A stretch of 64,000 bases of DNA, taken from positions 172,266-236,265 of the forward strand of contig JAMLHI010000005.1 of NCBI GenBank assembly GCA_023957235.1, in the 5' to 3' direction. The translations under genes were made by a program, and so were the position numbers. The notes beneath the pieces are model-generated. The model saw nothing but the letters and a program-made list of their open reading frames with translations, was not told where the DNA came from and ran no database searches. Shown here piece by piece: positions 55,027 to 63,982 of this stretch. Positions within the stretch are counted from its first letter, which is position 1, and every line of letters begins with the position of its first letter. This DNA is from Chitinophagales bacterium (GTDB lineage Bacteria > Bacteroidota > Bacteroidia > Chitinophagales > JADIYW01).

Positions 55027-55970
55027 TATATCCATACAGATAAAAGGCAAATCAAATAATACCAGATTAAAGAACCGTCATACCATAACATAATTTCCCA
55101 TTTTTCAGCCCTTTTGCTTCGCAATAAAGTCTTGTATAACAGAGCTAGAATTAGAATAAAAATCCCAATTTGAAAAATCAAAATCTTAAAAAAATAAATA
55201 TCTATCCACAAAAAAAAGACAAATAGATATACAAAAGACAATAAAGAAAGCAACCATTTTGAGCGTTTGACGCCAATCAAAATTGGAATTGTATTCACCC
55301 CTACTTCTTTGTCCACCTCTATATCATTGATATCAAAAGGGAGCGTAATGATAAAAATAAAAAGAAATTGAATCAAGAATAATAAAATTACTTTGACATT
55401 AAAATCCCATCCATTTTGCTCCACCCAAGGCAATATGACTGCCATTGAAGACCAGACTGTGGCAATTAAAAAAATTTTTGCAAAAGGGATACGTCTCAAA
55501 GTCAAAACCTTGTTTCCTATTGGAATATTAATATTATACAAAAAAGAAATGATGCCTAAAAAAAACAGTATAATCACTTCTTTAATATTCACCCAAAACA
55601 GCGAAACCCCACCTACCACTACGCTCAATAAAAGGCAAAATACAACAACATATTGATGTTCCTCCATCCAATAATACAACTTATCCTTGCTTAGCTCTTT
55701 TTGGACATTTTTAAAAAATGTCCACCTACTAAACTGATAAATAAACATTGTAGCTGAACCGATTAAGAAATAGATAGGGGCAATATCTCTCCAGTCTATC
55801 CCTAAAAAATAGGTGTTACTTAATGCAAAAGCTACTGCACCAAGTGTAATATAAATATCACTAAATATTACCCATTGAGCTATATTTTCAAATTTTTGAA
55901 TGATGAAATTTAACAACTTGCTCGTATGCAGAAAATCTGAATTCATTATAGAACTATTCAAATATATCAT
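55026..55970 (-). CDS. UbiA-type prenyltransferase family membrane protein
   Basis: About 314 residues with eight or nine membrane segments. The second aspartate motif DINDIEVDKEVGVNTIPIL matches UbiA-family prenyltransferases. The first Asp-rich motif, usually NDxxD, is not found at its expected place (QFSRWTFFKNVQ), so catalytic competence is uncertain. A TTG at 55979 and ATGs at 55970 and 55946 are in frame. A -7-like TATATTTG at 55959-55966, overlapping the 5' end of the frame, would make 55946 (MNSDFLHTSK) the start if it is a promoter; I give the longer ATG form. No quinone or lipid genes adjoin. Substrate is unknown. Confidence 0.65.
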   Translation of the reverse strand: MIYLNSSIMNSDFLHTSKLLNFIIQKFENIAQWVIFSDIYITLGAVAFALSNTYFLGIDWRDIAPIYFLIGSATMFIYQFSRWTFFKNVQKELSKDKLYYWMEEHQYVVVFCLLLSVVVGGVSLFWVNIKEVIILFFLGIISFLYNINIPIGNKVLTLRRIPFAKIFLIATVWSSMAVILPWVEQNGWDFNVKVILLFLIQFLFIFIITLPFDINDIEVDKEVGVNTIPILIGVKRSKWLLSLLSFVYLFVFFLWIDIYFFKILIFQIGIFILILALLYKTLLRSKRAEKWEIMLWYDGSLIWYYLICLLSVWI

Positions 55971-56219
55971 ACTCCCCAATAAAATGAAAAGTCCATTTTT
56001 AAAATCTTACATTTTTTAACTTCATTTTATCATTTTTTATAAGAATGTCTAACTATATCACAAAATCAAAAATATCCTTACCCTTTTCTACTTCAATGAA
56101 TATTTCTAATCATTGATTTTGATTACTTTTGTGACGCTTATGTCTTATTTAATTTGAAAAACTTAAGGGGTATAACAAATTAATAACATTGGCTATAAAA
56201 TTCATTTTTGATAATCAAT

Positions 56220-56227
56220 TATTTTTG
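56220..56227 (+). promoter_or_regulatory. -7-like box immediately before dapA
   Basis: TATTTTTG, exactly 4 bases before the ATG at 56232. No TTG at -33 spacing. It would give a leaderless transcript. The remaining sequence of 55980-56219 shows no coding or riboswitch signal I can recognise. Confidence 0.4.
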
Positions 56228-56231
56228 ATAC

Positions 56232-57155
56232 ATGAATATTCCCAATTTAAAAGGTGTAGGGGTTGCATTAGTCACTCCCTTTAATTCACAGAAAGAAGTC
56301 GATTTCGACAAATTCGAGCAAGTCATTAACTATGTCATAGAAAATGGTGTAGATAATATCGTTGCTTTAGGAACAACAGGAGAATCTGCTACACTTAATA
56401 AAGAGGAAAAACAAAAAATCATTCAGAAAGCTGTTGAAGTTGCCAACAATCGAGTATCTGTAATTGCAGGATTCGGAGGAAACAACACTATGGAAATTGT
56501 AAAAGATTTGCAGACATTTGATTTGACAGGAGTAGATGGCATTTTATCTGTTTCTCCTGCATATAACAAACCGACTCAAGAAGGAATTTATGAGCATTTC
56601 AAGACGATAGCTCTTAGCACTGAATTACCTATCATTTTGTATAATGTACCGGGTAGGACATCTAGCAATATCCGAACTACCACTACATTACAGTTGGCAC
56701 ATGAGTTTAAAAATATTATTGGAATCAAAGAAGCCACCACTGACTGGGGACAAATACTAGATTTGGCTAGAAACAAGCCTGAAAACTTTTTATTACTTTC
56801 TGGCAACGATGATTTGATTGTCCCTCAAATTGCCATTGGATTTGATGGTGTCATTTCTGTCATTGCTAATGCCACTCCCAAATTATTTTCAACCATGGTT
56901 CACAGTGCTTTAGATGGTGATTTTAATACAGCTAGAAAAATTCTATTTGAACTAGATGAATTAATAGGAATGATGTTTGAACAAGGTAATCCAGCAGGTG
57001 CAAAATGTGCATTAGAACATATTGGAATCTGCTCAGACGAATTGAGATTACCTCTTGTACCTGTCAATTATGATTTGAGAAAAAGAATAGGTCAAAAATT
57101 AGCAGGTCTCAGCAAAGAGTTCAAAGATTTGATTAATGACCATTTGAAAGCCTAG
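56232..57155 (+). CDS. dapA: 4-hydroxy-tetrahydrodipicolinate synthase
   Basis: A 307-residue TIM-barrel aldolase condensing pyruvate with aspartate semialdehyde, the first committed step of diaminopimelate and lysine synthesis. GVGVALVTPF at the N-terminus, ALGTTGESATL, Tyr137 in ILYNVPGRT and the Schiff-base Lys166 in IGIKEATTDW identify it. The next enzyme, DapB, is encoded at 35713. A terminator follows immediately, so it is a single-gene unit. Confidence 0.96.
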   Translation: MNIPNLKGVGVALVTPFNSQKEVDFDKFEQVINYVIENGVDNIVALGTTGESATLNKEEKQKIIQKAVEVANNRVSVIAGFGGNNTMEIVKDLQTFDLTGVDGILSVSPAYNKPTQEGIYEHFKTIALSTELPIILYNVPGRTSSNIRTTTTLQLAHEFKNIIGIKEATTDWGQILDLARNKPENFLLLSGNDDLIVPQIAIGFDGVISVIANATPKLFSTMVHSALDGDFNTARKILFELDELIGMMFEQGNPAGAKCALEHIGICSDELRLPLVPVNYDLRKRIGQKLAGLSKEFKDLINDHLKA

Positions 57156-57175
57156 ACTTCTTAACAAGCATAATA

Positions 57176-57211
57176 AAAAGGGCTGTCTGAAATATTCAAG
57201 ACAGCCCTTTT
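57176..57211. terminator. Bidirectional terminator between dapA and sucC
   Basis: AAAAGGGCTGTCT, 10-base loop, AGACAGCCCTTTT: a 13-bp stem. It serves the convergent dapA and sucC genes. Confidence 0.9.
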
Positions 57212-57229
57212 ATTATCAATTTAAAAAAA

Positions 57230-58441
57230 TTATTCTACAGCTTTTCTTACCAATTCTGCTGCCTCTGACAGCAAAATAGCTGACTGTACTTTAAGCCCAG
57301 ATTTTTCAATCATATCTTTTGCAATCTCAGCATTTGTACCTTGCAATCTGACAATGATAGGAATATTAATACTTCCAATATTATTATACGCTTCGATTAC
57401 TCCTTCAGCTACCCTGTCACAACGAACGATTCCGCCAAAAATATTAATCAAAATTGCTTTAACATTAGGATCTTTCATAATTATCCTAAATGCAGCTTCT
57501 ACTCTAGTAGCATTGGCGGTACCACCAACATCTAAAAAGTTGGCTGGTTCCCCACCAGATAATTTAATAATATCCATTGTTGCCATTGCCAAACCAGCGC
57601 CATTGACCATGCAACCTACATTACCATCTAATTTGACATAATTCAAATCATAGCTTGTTGCTTCAATTTCAGTAGGATCTTCTTCTCCCAAATCTCTCAT
57701 TAAAGCAATATTGTGATGACGATATAATGCATTGTCATCAATATTGATTTTACAATCAACCGCTAAGACTTTATCATCTGAAGTTTTAAGCAATGGATTA
57801 ATTTCTATCATTGAAGCATCTGAGTCCTCGTAAGCTTTATATAACTTAGGAACTAAAAGCACCATATTTTTAAATGCATTTCCAGAAAGTCCTAAGTTGA
57901 ATGCTATTCTTCTCGCTTGAAAAGCCTGTATTCCTATAGAAGGATCTACCCACTCTTTGAAAATCTTCTCTGGAGTATGAGCTGCTACCTCTTCGATATC
58001 CATACCACCTTCAGTAGAATACATTATCACATTACATTCTTTAGACCTATCTAAAAGAATAGAAAAATAAAATTCTTTAATATCGCTTTCTCCTGGATAA
58101 TAAACATCTTCTGCAATGAGAACCTTATTTACTTTTCGTCCTTGAGCCCCAGTTTGAATTGTAACTAATTGATGTCCAATCAAATTTCTGGAAATTATTT
58201 TCACATCATCCACAGTTTTAGCAAGAGCAACACCCCTTTGTTCAGTCCCTTCAATCTTACCTTTCCCTCTTCCACCTGCATGTATTTGAGCTTTTACAAC
58301 CCAAACTTTTGTACCTGTTTCAAGAGAAAGTTTTTTTGCAGCTTCTACAGCCTTTTCAGGAGACTCAGCAACAATACCGTTCTGAACAGTTACTCCATAT
58401 TGTTGTAAAATTGATTTTGCCTGATACTCATGTATATTCAT
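57230..58441 (-). CDS. sucC: Succinyl-CoA ligase, ADP-forming, beta subunit
   Basis: A 403-residue TCA-cycle subunit that binds the nucleotide and works with SucD. It starts MNIHEYQAKSILQQYGV, the typical SucC N-terminus. The ATP-grasp domain has KAQIHAGGRGKG and a later EINPL; the C-terminal CoA-ligase domain has NGAGLAMATMD and NIFGGIVRCD. Family length is usual. The sucD gene is not adjacent. A near-ideal promoter lies upstream. Confidence 0.95.
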   Translation of the reverse strand: MNIHEYQAKSILQQYGVTVQNGIVAESPEKAVEAAKKLSLETGTKVWVVKAQIHAGGRGKGKIEGTEQRGVALAKTVDDVKIISRNLIGHQLVTIQTGAQGRKVNKVLIAEDVYYPGESDIKEFYFSILLDRSKECNVIMYSTEGGMDIEEVAAHTPEKIFKEWVDPSIGIQAFQARRIAFNLGLSGNAFKNMVLLVPKLYKAYEDSDASMIEINPLLKTSDDKVLAVDCKINIDDNALYRHHNIALMRDLGEEDPTEIEATSYDLNYVKLDGNVGCMVNGAGLAMATMDIIKLSGGEPANFLDVGGTANATRVEAAFRIIMKDPNVKAILINIFGGIVRCDRVAEGVIEAYNNIGSINIPIIVRLQGTNAEIAKDMIEKSGLKVQSAILLSEAAELVRKAVE

Positions 58442-58528
58442 AAAAATAATTTTATTTAAAATGTTAAGTTACTAGCTATTTTTTACTTCTATTTATTTTG
58501 CAATCTAATTTCTCACAAAATACGACCG

Positions 58529-58558
58529 CAAATGTATATCATAATAGTCTGTTAACAA
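58529..58558 (-). promoter_or_regulatory. Promoter for sucC
   Basis: On the minus strand TTG (58556-58558), exactly 19 bases, TACATTTG (58529-58536). Matches the Bacteroidota consensus fully. Predicted start near 58523, with a leader of about 80 bases. Confidence 0.75.
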
Positions 58559-58614
58559 AAATAAGTGTATTATTGTTGAAAGAAATTTTTAATAGTTAAT
58601 CAAATATTTTAAAG

Positions 58615-59403
58615 GTGGCAGATAGTATCCTTAACATAGAGTTGCACCCTGCTTATTTTGCCTATGTAGCAAAAATGTCTAATGAAAAATTTTATTCCAA
58701 GTTCCATATCGAACATTTATCCTCTCCTACAGAAAACACAATTGACATTAAACTATTAAGTACTTGGTTAAAACAATTTCAAAAAATTTGGAATCAAACA
58801 TATAGACAGATTCATATTGCTATTCATGGAGGGCAACCTATCACTACTACTCTGGATCTCGAAAATGGAATTGACACTTTAAAATTACTTCATCCTCATA
58901 TTACTGAAAAAGATATTATTTTTCAAAAAACACTTACTCCCCAGTTTGTCTGGACTTATAGTATCCCTTTAGAGTTGAAAAACTTGCTAGACAATTACTT
59001 TGTAAATCACCAAATTATACCACCAATTTATGGTATGTGCAAATATTATTTAAGCTTAGCTAGTATTAGCCAACTCTTTTTGCATATTACCCCACAAGAA
59101 ATATATTTTTTCTATCTCAAAGGTAAGCAACCCCAGTATTACAATAGTTTTTTATATAAGAACAAAGAAGACATATTGTATTTTACGCTATTGGTTTATA
59201 AAATGTTGAATTTTTCTACAGATACTTACCCTCTAGCATTGACAGGACTTATTGAAAAAGATTCAGAAATATATAAATTTTTATACCAATACATTAGAAA
59301 TATTTATATTCAGGAGATCAATATTGAATTAGATAAAAATGTGATAAAAGAAGAAAGTCTCCAGCCAAATTATTTTGCAAACCTTTTATTCATAAACAAT
59401 TGA
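58615..59403 (+). CDS. DUF3822 family protein
   Basis: A 262-residue cytoplasmic protein with no signal or membrane segment. DUF3822 has an actin/ASKHA-like look in which LHPAYFAYVAKM and the late LFINN are typical. In Bacteroidota it is found just before rsmD, as here, and its TGA overlaps the TTG start of rsmD. The start is GTG at 58615; the next ATG is 19 codons in and would cut the first beta-strand. Function is unknown. Confidence 0.75.
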   Translation: MADSILNIELHPAYFAYVAKMSNEKFYSKFHIEHLSSPTENTIDIKLLSTWLKQFQKIWNQTYRQIHIAIHGGQPITTTLDLENGIDTLKLLHPHITEKDIIFQKTLTPQFVWTYSIPLELKNLLDNYFVNHQIIPPIYGMCKYYLSLASISQLFLHITPQEIYFFYLKGKQPQYYNSFLYKNKEDILYFTLLVYKMLNFSTDTYPLALTGLIEKDSEIYKFLYQYIRNIYIQEINIELDKNVIKEESLQPNYFANLLFINN

Positions 59404-59954
59404 GAATCATTTCAGGAACATTAGGAGGAAGAAGGTTAAATCCTCCTAGGAATATTCCAGCAAGGCCTACAACAGATATAGCCAAAGTTGCTTTATTTAA
59501 TATTTTAAGTAATTATATTGACTTTGCCAACATCAAATATTTAGATTTGTTTTCAGGCACGGGAGCAATCTCATTTGAGATGTATTCTAGAGGATGCAGA
59601 GATATTACAATGGTTGATTTGTCACATATCAGCGTTGATTTTCAAAAAAAATCACTTGAAGACCTCAAAATTTCAACTGATAATATCAAGATTAACAAAG
59701 GTGATGCCATTCAATACTTGAAATCCAGTAGACAAACTTTTGATTTGATTTTTGCAGGCCCTCCTTATGCTTTAGATGTGATAGATGAAATCCCCGATAT
59801 GGTTATACAACATCCTCACTTATTGGCAGAAAATGGTTGGTTTATTTTAGAGACTTCTCATAAACATAACTTTGTTAATCATCCAAATTTGTTGCAAGTA
59901 AGAAATTATGGACAAACACATTTTTGGTTTTTCTCCCATCATCAACAAGCATAA
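59400..59954 (+). CDS. rsmD: 16S rRNA (guanine966-N2)-methyltransferase
   Basis: A 184-residue SAM methyltransferase acting on 30S subunit assembly. MRIISGTLGGRRL at the N-terminus is the RsmD signature, so the TTG at 59400 is the start despite being a rare codon; it overlaps the DUF3822 stop (TTGA). The SAM motif is LDLFSGTGAISFE. The catalytic motif, normally DPPY/F, reads GPPY (Gly120-Pro121-Pro122-Tyr123). That loss of Asp is unusual and could lower or alter activity. It precedes coaD by 5 bases. Confidence 0.85.
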   Translation: MRIISGTLGGRRLNPPRNIPARPTTDIAKVALFNILSNYIDFANIKYLDLFSGTGAISFEMYSRGCRDITMVDLSHISVDFQKKSLEDLKISTDNIKINKGDAIQYLKSSRQTFDLIFAGPPYALDVIDEIPDMVIQHPHLLAENGWFILETSHKHNFVNHPNLLQVRNYGQTHFWFFSHHQQA

Positions 59955-59959
59955 ATATA

Positions 59960-60439
59960 ATGATGAAAAAGATTGCTATTTTCCCTGGTTCATTTGACCC
60001 AATTACCAACGGACATATTGATATAGTAGAAAGAGCTTTGCCTTTATTTGATGAAATTATTATTGCCATAGGCGTCAATACACAGAAAAAATATCTCTTT
60101 CCTTTGGAAGATAGAGTTTCATGGATAAAAACTGTATTCCAAAACGAACCTAAAATAAAAGTCGAACACTATAGTGGTCTGACTATTAATTATTGTAAAC
60201 AAAAGCAAGCACAATATATATTAAGAGGAATTAGAAGCTCTGCCGATTTTGAATATGAAAAAACAATTGCTCATCTCAATCATACAATGCAACCAAACAT
60301 TGAAACAATTCTTATCCTATCAAAAGCAGAACTATCTTCTGTATCTTCTACTATAGTTCGAGAAATCATCCTTGGACATGGAGATGTCAGTAAATTTATT
60401 CCTCAATCTATTTTAGAAAGCGTAATCAAAAGCATCTAA
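59960..60439 (+). CDS. coaD: Phosphopantetheine adenylyltransferase
   Basis: About 159 residues. It catalyses the fourth step of coenzyme A synthesis, joining 4'-phosphopantetheine with ATP. IAIFPGSFDPITNGHIDIVERA is the nucleotidyltransferase signature with the HxGH-type NGHID; RGIRSSADFEYE and ELSSVSSTIVRE follow. The true start is one of the tandem ATGs at 59960 or 59963, five or eight bases after rsmD; the upstream in-frame start at 59924 would lie within rsmD. It converges with tatD with only 3 bases between stops. Confidence 0.94.
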   Translation: MMKKIAIFPGSFDPITNGHIDIVERALPLFDEIIIAIGVNTQKKYLFPLEDRVSWIKTVFQNEPKIKVEHYSGLTINYCKQKQAQYILRGIRSSADFEYEKTIAHLNHTMQPNIETILILSKAELSSVSSTIVREIILGHGDVSKFIPQSILESVIKSI

Positions 60440-60442
60440 TAT

Positions 60443-61234
60443 TTATAAGCCAAATAGATTGATTGCATTTTGAGTAGTATGGAATTGTATTCCTTCAATC
60501 GAACAATTCTTGATTTCTGCCAATTTCTCAGCAATAACTGGAATATAGCTACTTTCATTTCTTTTACCACGATAAGGCACAGGAGGTAAATAAGGAGCAT
60601 CTGTTTCTAATAATATCTTTTCTAATGGTACTTTGCTAAAAACTTCTACTGAATTAGACTTTTTATAAGTCAAAGGCCCCCCAATTCCTAGATAAAAATT
60701 TTTCAAATCAACAATTTGTTGAGCTTCATCAACTGTACCACTGAAACAATGAAAGACACCTCTCAAACGATCATCCCAATTTTCATAAATCAAATCTATT
60801 GTATCCTGAATAGAATCTCTCGTATGCAAAATTATTGGCAAATTTAATTCCTTAGCCCATTGAATCTGAATTTTTAAAGCTTCTTTCTGTTCCTCTTTAT
60901 AAGTCAAATCCCAATAATAATCCAAACCCGTTTCCCCAATAGCAAATATCCTTTTATGAACAAATTGATGAGGTGCTGAAGCCCATGAGTACATTACTTT
61001 TAGAACATCTTCAAAATCTTTTTTAACATCACAAGGATGAAGCCCCACTGTTGGGTAACAAATCAAAGGATATCTTAGAGTCAAATCAACTATTCTTTCT
61101 AAGGAAGGAATATCAATATTGGGCAAAATAATTTTTCTCACATTTTGAGATACTGCTCTTTGAATGACCTCATCTATATCATCATCAAAATTAGGTTGGT
61201 AAATATGTGCATGCGAGTCTATCCAATAATTCAT
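60443..61234 (-). CDS. tatD: TatD-family metal-dependent DNase
   Basis: A 263-residue TIM-barrel hydrolase. IDSHAHIY carries the first HxH, AIGETGLDYYW the bridging Glu, ILHTRDS and FHCFSG further metal His, and LETDAPYLPP the catalytic Asp. TatD proteins act as 3'-5' exonucleases or deoxyribonucleases in DNA repair or turnover. The ATG is preceded by a -7-like TATTTTTG, 4 bases away. Downstream of the polysaccharide deacetylase on the same strand (55 bases). Confidence 0.92.
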   Translation of the reverse strand: MNYWIDSHAHIYQPNFDDDIDEVIQRAVSQNVRKIILPNIDIPSLERIVDLTLRYPLICYPTVGLHPCDVKKDFEDVLKVMYSWASAPHQFVHKRIFAIGETGLDYYWDLTYKEEQKEALKIQIQWAKELNLPIILHTRDSIQDTIDLIYENWDDRLRGVFHCFSGTVDEAQQIVDLKNFYLGIGGPLTYKKSNSVEVFSKVPLEKILLETDAPYLPPVPYRGKRNESSYIPVIAEKLAEIKNCSIEGIQFHTTQNAINLFGL

Positions 61235-61238
61235 AGTG

Positions 61239-61246
61239 CAAAAATA
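61239..61246 (-). promoter_or_regulatory. -7-like box immediately before tatD
   Basis: TATTTTTG on the minus strand, exactly 4 bases before the ATG at 61234. No -33 TTG at normal spacing. Confidence 0.4.
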
Positions 61247-61289
61247 AGTAGAAAAATTTGACTACCTAAAAAAGAAACTTGAATAAATC

Positions 61290-61901
61290 TCACTGCAAAA
61301 CAACAAATTCAAGGCCTCTATCCTTCATATTCTTTACCCAGTACTCCAAAACATTTACATATTTCGCAAAACAATCTGGACGATCATGCAATACAATAAT
61401 ATCACCACCTTTCACACTAAACAATCTTTTTTCCAAAATCTCAATACTAATATCTTCATCAAAATCTCCAGGCATAAAATTAAATTGACAACATTTCATT
61501 TCAGGATAAGATGAGTGAATCTCTTTCCATTGGCTCTTTAAAATTTTACCATAAGGAGGCCTGAAAAGATGACTTTTGATGCTTGAATTTCCTTTGATAA
61601 CATCTTCAACATATTTTCTTTGGTGAGTCTTCCATCCATTCAAATGCGAATAAGAATGAGAACCAATTTGATGTTGACTATTCTGAATTAATTGAAAAGT
61701 ATCAGGATACAATTCAACCTGTTTACCTAATAAAAAATGAGTACAAGAAATATCACATTTCAATAACAATTCAAGTAACAAAGGGGTACTTTGCGGATGA
61801 GGACCATCATCAAAAGTTAAAGCAATCTGATGAGAAGCAACATTCCACACATAATTTGGGAAAATCGAACTGACAATCTTTGAAACTCTAACGAAATACA
61901 C
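61290..61901 (-). CDS. Polysaccharide deacetylase (NodB homology)
   Basis: A 203-residue CE4-family deacetylase. TFDDGP (metal Asp pair), GSHSYSH (HxxxH metal ligands), RPPYG, and a late IVLHDRPD (catalytic-side His) form the NodB motif set. It has no clear signal peptide. The start is a GTG at 61901; no ATG in frame is available upstream. It would remove acetyl groups from peptidoglycan or another N-acetyl sugar polymer; the substrate is inferred from the family. Divergent from gltX. Confidence 0.85.
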   Translation of the reverse strand: MYFVRVSKIVSSIFPNYVWNVASHQIALTFDDGPHPQSTPLLLELLLKCDISCTHFLLGKQVELYPDTFQLIQNSQHQIGSHSYSHLNGWKTHQRKYVEDVIKGNSSIKSHLFRPPYGKILKSQWKEIHSSYPEMKCCQFNFMPGDFDEDISIEILEKRLFSVKGGDIIVLHDRPDCFAKYVNVLEYWVKNMKDRGLEFVVLQ

Positions 61902-62005
61902 TCTCCATTTATTTAAATTAAAAAACTGATGAAAAGATATAACTATTTTATACCAATAATCTACTTATAAACTAGAATAAACATACAAAATTATTTAAGA
62001 AGACC

Positions 62006-62013
62006 TACCTTTG
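62006..62013 (+). promoter_or_regulatory. Candidate -7 box for gltX
   Basis: TACCTTTG matches TAnnTTTG, 23 bases before the ATG at 62037. No TTG at -33 spacing. Confidence 0.45.
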
Positions 62014-62036
62014 TTACTCTTGAAAGAATATAAATA

Positions 62037-63569
62037 ATGAGCAGACCAGTCAGGGTAAGATTTGCACCTAGTCCAACAGGACCATTACATTTAGGTGGAG
62101 TAAGAACAGCACTATATAACTATCTTTTCGCAAGAAAAAATGGAGGTAAATTTATTTTAAGAATAGAAGATACTGATCAGACAAGATTTGTTCCCGGAGC
62201 AGAAGAGTACATCATGAATTCTCTCAAATGGGCGGGTATGGAACTTGATGAAGGAATAATAGAAGGTGGAGAATTTGGCCCATATAGACAAAGTGATAGA
62301 AAACATCTATATAAAAAATATGTAGATCAGCTTATAGAATCTGGTCATGCATATTATGCATTTGACACTCCAGAAGAATTGGATGAAATGAGGGAAAGAC
62401 TCAAATCTCAAGGTGTTCCAAATCCAGCCTATAATCATGTTACAAGACAATACATGAAAAATTCTATTTCTCTACCCGCAGATGAAGTCAAAAGGAGATT
62501 AGAAGAAAACCAAGCTTATGTCGTTAGAATAAAAGTATCTAGAAATGAAGAAATTAGATTTCATGATATAATAAGAGGATGGGTTATATTTAATTCTAGT
62601 CAAATTGATGATAAAGTCATTTTTAAAAGTGATGGAATGCCTACCTACCACATGGCAAATATTGTCGATGATTATCTGATGAAAATCACTCATGTTATCC
62701 GTGGAGAAGAATGGCTACCCTCAACACCTGTTCATGTTTTACTATACAAATTTTTAGGATGGGAAGACATGATGCCAGAATTTGCACACCTACCACTCAT
62801 ATTAAAACCAGATGGAAACGGCAAATTAAGTAAGAGAGATGGGGACAGATTAGGATTTCCAGTCTTTCCATTAAACTGGATAAATCCTGAAACTAAAGAA
62901 GAATCCATAGGATTTAAAGAAAGAGGCTTTTTACCTGATGCATTTGTAAATATATTGGCATTTTTAGGCTGGAATCCTGGAGGCACACAAGAATTGTATA
63001 AAAAAGAAGAATTAATTGAAGCCTTCTCATTAGAAAGAGTAAGTAAGTCAGGTGCAAAATTTGATTTTGAAAAAGCCAAATGGTTCAATCAACAATATAT
63101 TAAAGCAACACCAATTGACAATTTACTAGAATCTCTTAGAGATGAATTTATATCCGCAAATATTCATAAAGATGATGAATATCTAAAAAAATACATTCAA
63201 TTGTTTGTGGATAGAGTCACTTTTGTCAAAGAATTTATCAGCATAGGATATTATATGTTTAAAAAACCTAATTCTTATGATGAAGTACAATTCAATAAAC
63301 GATGGACTAAAGAAAACATTCCAGCCACTTTTGATAATATTAAAACTCAACTAAGTGAACTAAATGATTGGAAATCAAATAATATTGAATCTGTTATCAA
63401 ACAAGTCTTAAATGACAATGGTTGTAAATCAGGAGATATTATGTCCACTTTCAGAATCATGATCAGTGGAGAAGCTGGCGGACCACCATTATTTGAAATG
63501 GCAGAAATGATAGGAAAAGAAGAAGTTATAGAAAGAATGAATACAGCAATAGCTTATTTCAGCAAATAA
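62037..63569 (+). CDS. gltX: Glutamyl-tRNA synthetase
   Basis: A 510-residue class I aminoacyl-tRNA synthetase charging tRNA-Glu. RFAPSPTGPLHLGGVRTALYN contains the HIGH-type motif (HLGG); KLSKRDGDR is the KMSKS-type loop. The C-terminal anticodon-binding domain is helical. The Bacteroidota form has the LGFPVFPL-type insert after the KMSKS loop. Two tRNA-Glu genes lie at 39044-39233. Followed by a hairpin at 63604-63626 and convergent with the rRNA operon. Confidence 0.96.
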   Translation: MSRPVRVRFAPSPTGPLHLGGVRTALYNYLFARKNGGKFILRIEDTDQTRFVPGAEEYIMNSLKWAGMELDEGIIEGGEFGPYRQSDRKHLYKKYVDQLIESGHAYYAFDTPEELDEMRERLKSQGVPNPAYNHVTRQYMKNSISLPADEVKRRLEENQAYVVRIKVSRNEEIRFHDIIRGWVIFNSSQIDDKVIFKSDGMPTYHMANIVDDYLMKITHVIRGEEWLPSTPVHVLLYKFLGWEDMMPEFAHLPLILKPDGNGKLSKRDGDRLGFPVFPLNWINPETKEESIGFKERGFLPDAFVNILAFLGWNPGGTQELYKKEELIEAFSLERVSKSGAKFDFEKAKWFNQQYIKATPIDNLLESLRDEFISANIHKDDEYLKKYIQLFVDRVTFVKEFISIGYYMFKKPNSYDEVQFNKRWTKENIPATFDNIKTQLSELNDWKSNNIESVIKQVLNDNGCKSGDIMSTFRIMISGEAGGPPLFEMAEMIGKEEVIERMNTAIAYFSK

Positions 63570-63603
63570 TCTTTTAAGTATATTAGAATTGTCAAAGTGT
63601 TCT

Positions 63604-63626
63604 TTTCATTATTTTGAATAATGAAA
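63604..63626 (+). terminator. Possible weak terminator after gltX
   Basis: TTTCATTATT, loop TTG, AATAATGAAA: a perfect 10-bp AT-rich stem, but without a T-run on the plus strand. Confidence 0.35.
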
Positions 63627-63734
63627 TACTAATATTACATTGTTCCACAATAGAATTCTCCTATATATTTTGAGCATTCATGATTGTGTGCAAGCAGCAG
63701 AGAACACAATATATATTTTCCTTCTAAAAACGAC

Positions 63735-63765
63735 AAAGCCTTATGATGGAATATCATAAGGCTTT
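63735..63765 (-). terminator. Terminator of the rRNA operon
   Basis: AAAGCCTTATGAT, 5-base loop, ATCATAAGGCTTT: a 13-bp stem just downstream of the 5S rRNA on the minus strand, followed by GTCGTTTTTAG. Confidence 0.8.
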
Positions 63766-63779
63766 GAAGATAGATAGGT

Positions 63780-63887
<108 letters not shown>

Positions 63888-63982
63888 TTGTCTCTTGTGG
63901 CTGCTGTTGCCAGTATATTGTTGACACAACCGGAAGTAAATCTTTAGAACTTTGTGTATCTCTCTCGAAATACTAACTTATA

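Noticed and set aside
56000..56231. Lysine riboswitch upstream of dapA
   Set aside because: I see no conserved lysine-riboswitch core or terminator hairpin in this region, and the -7-like box abuts the start codon.
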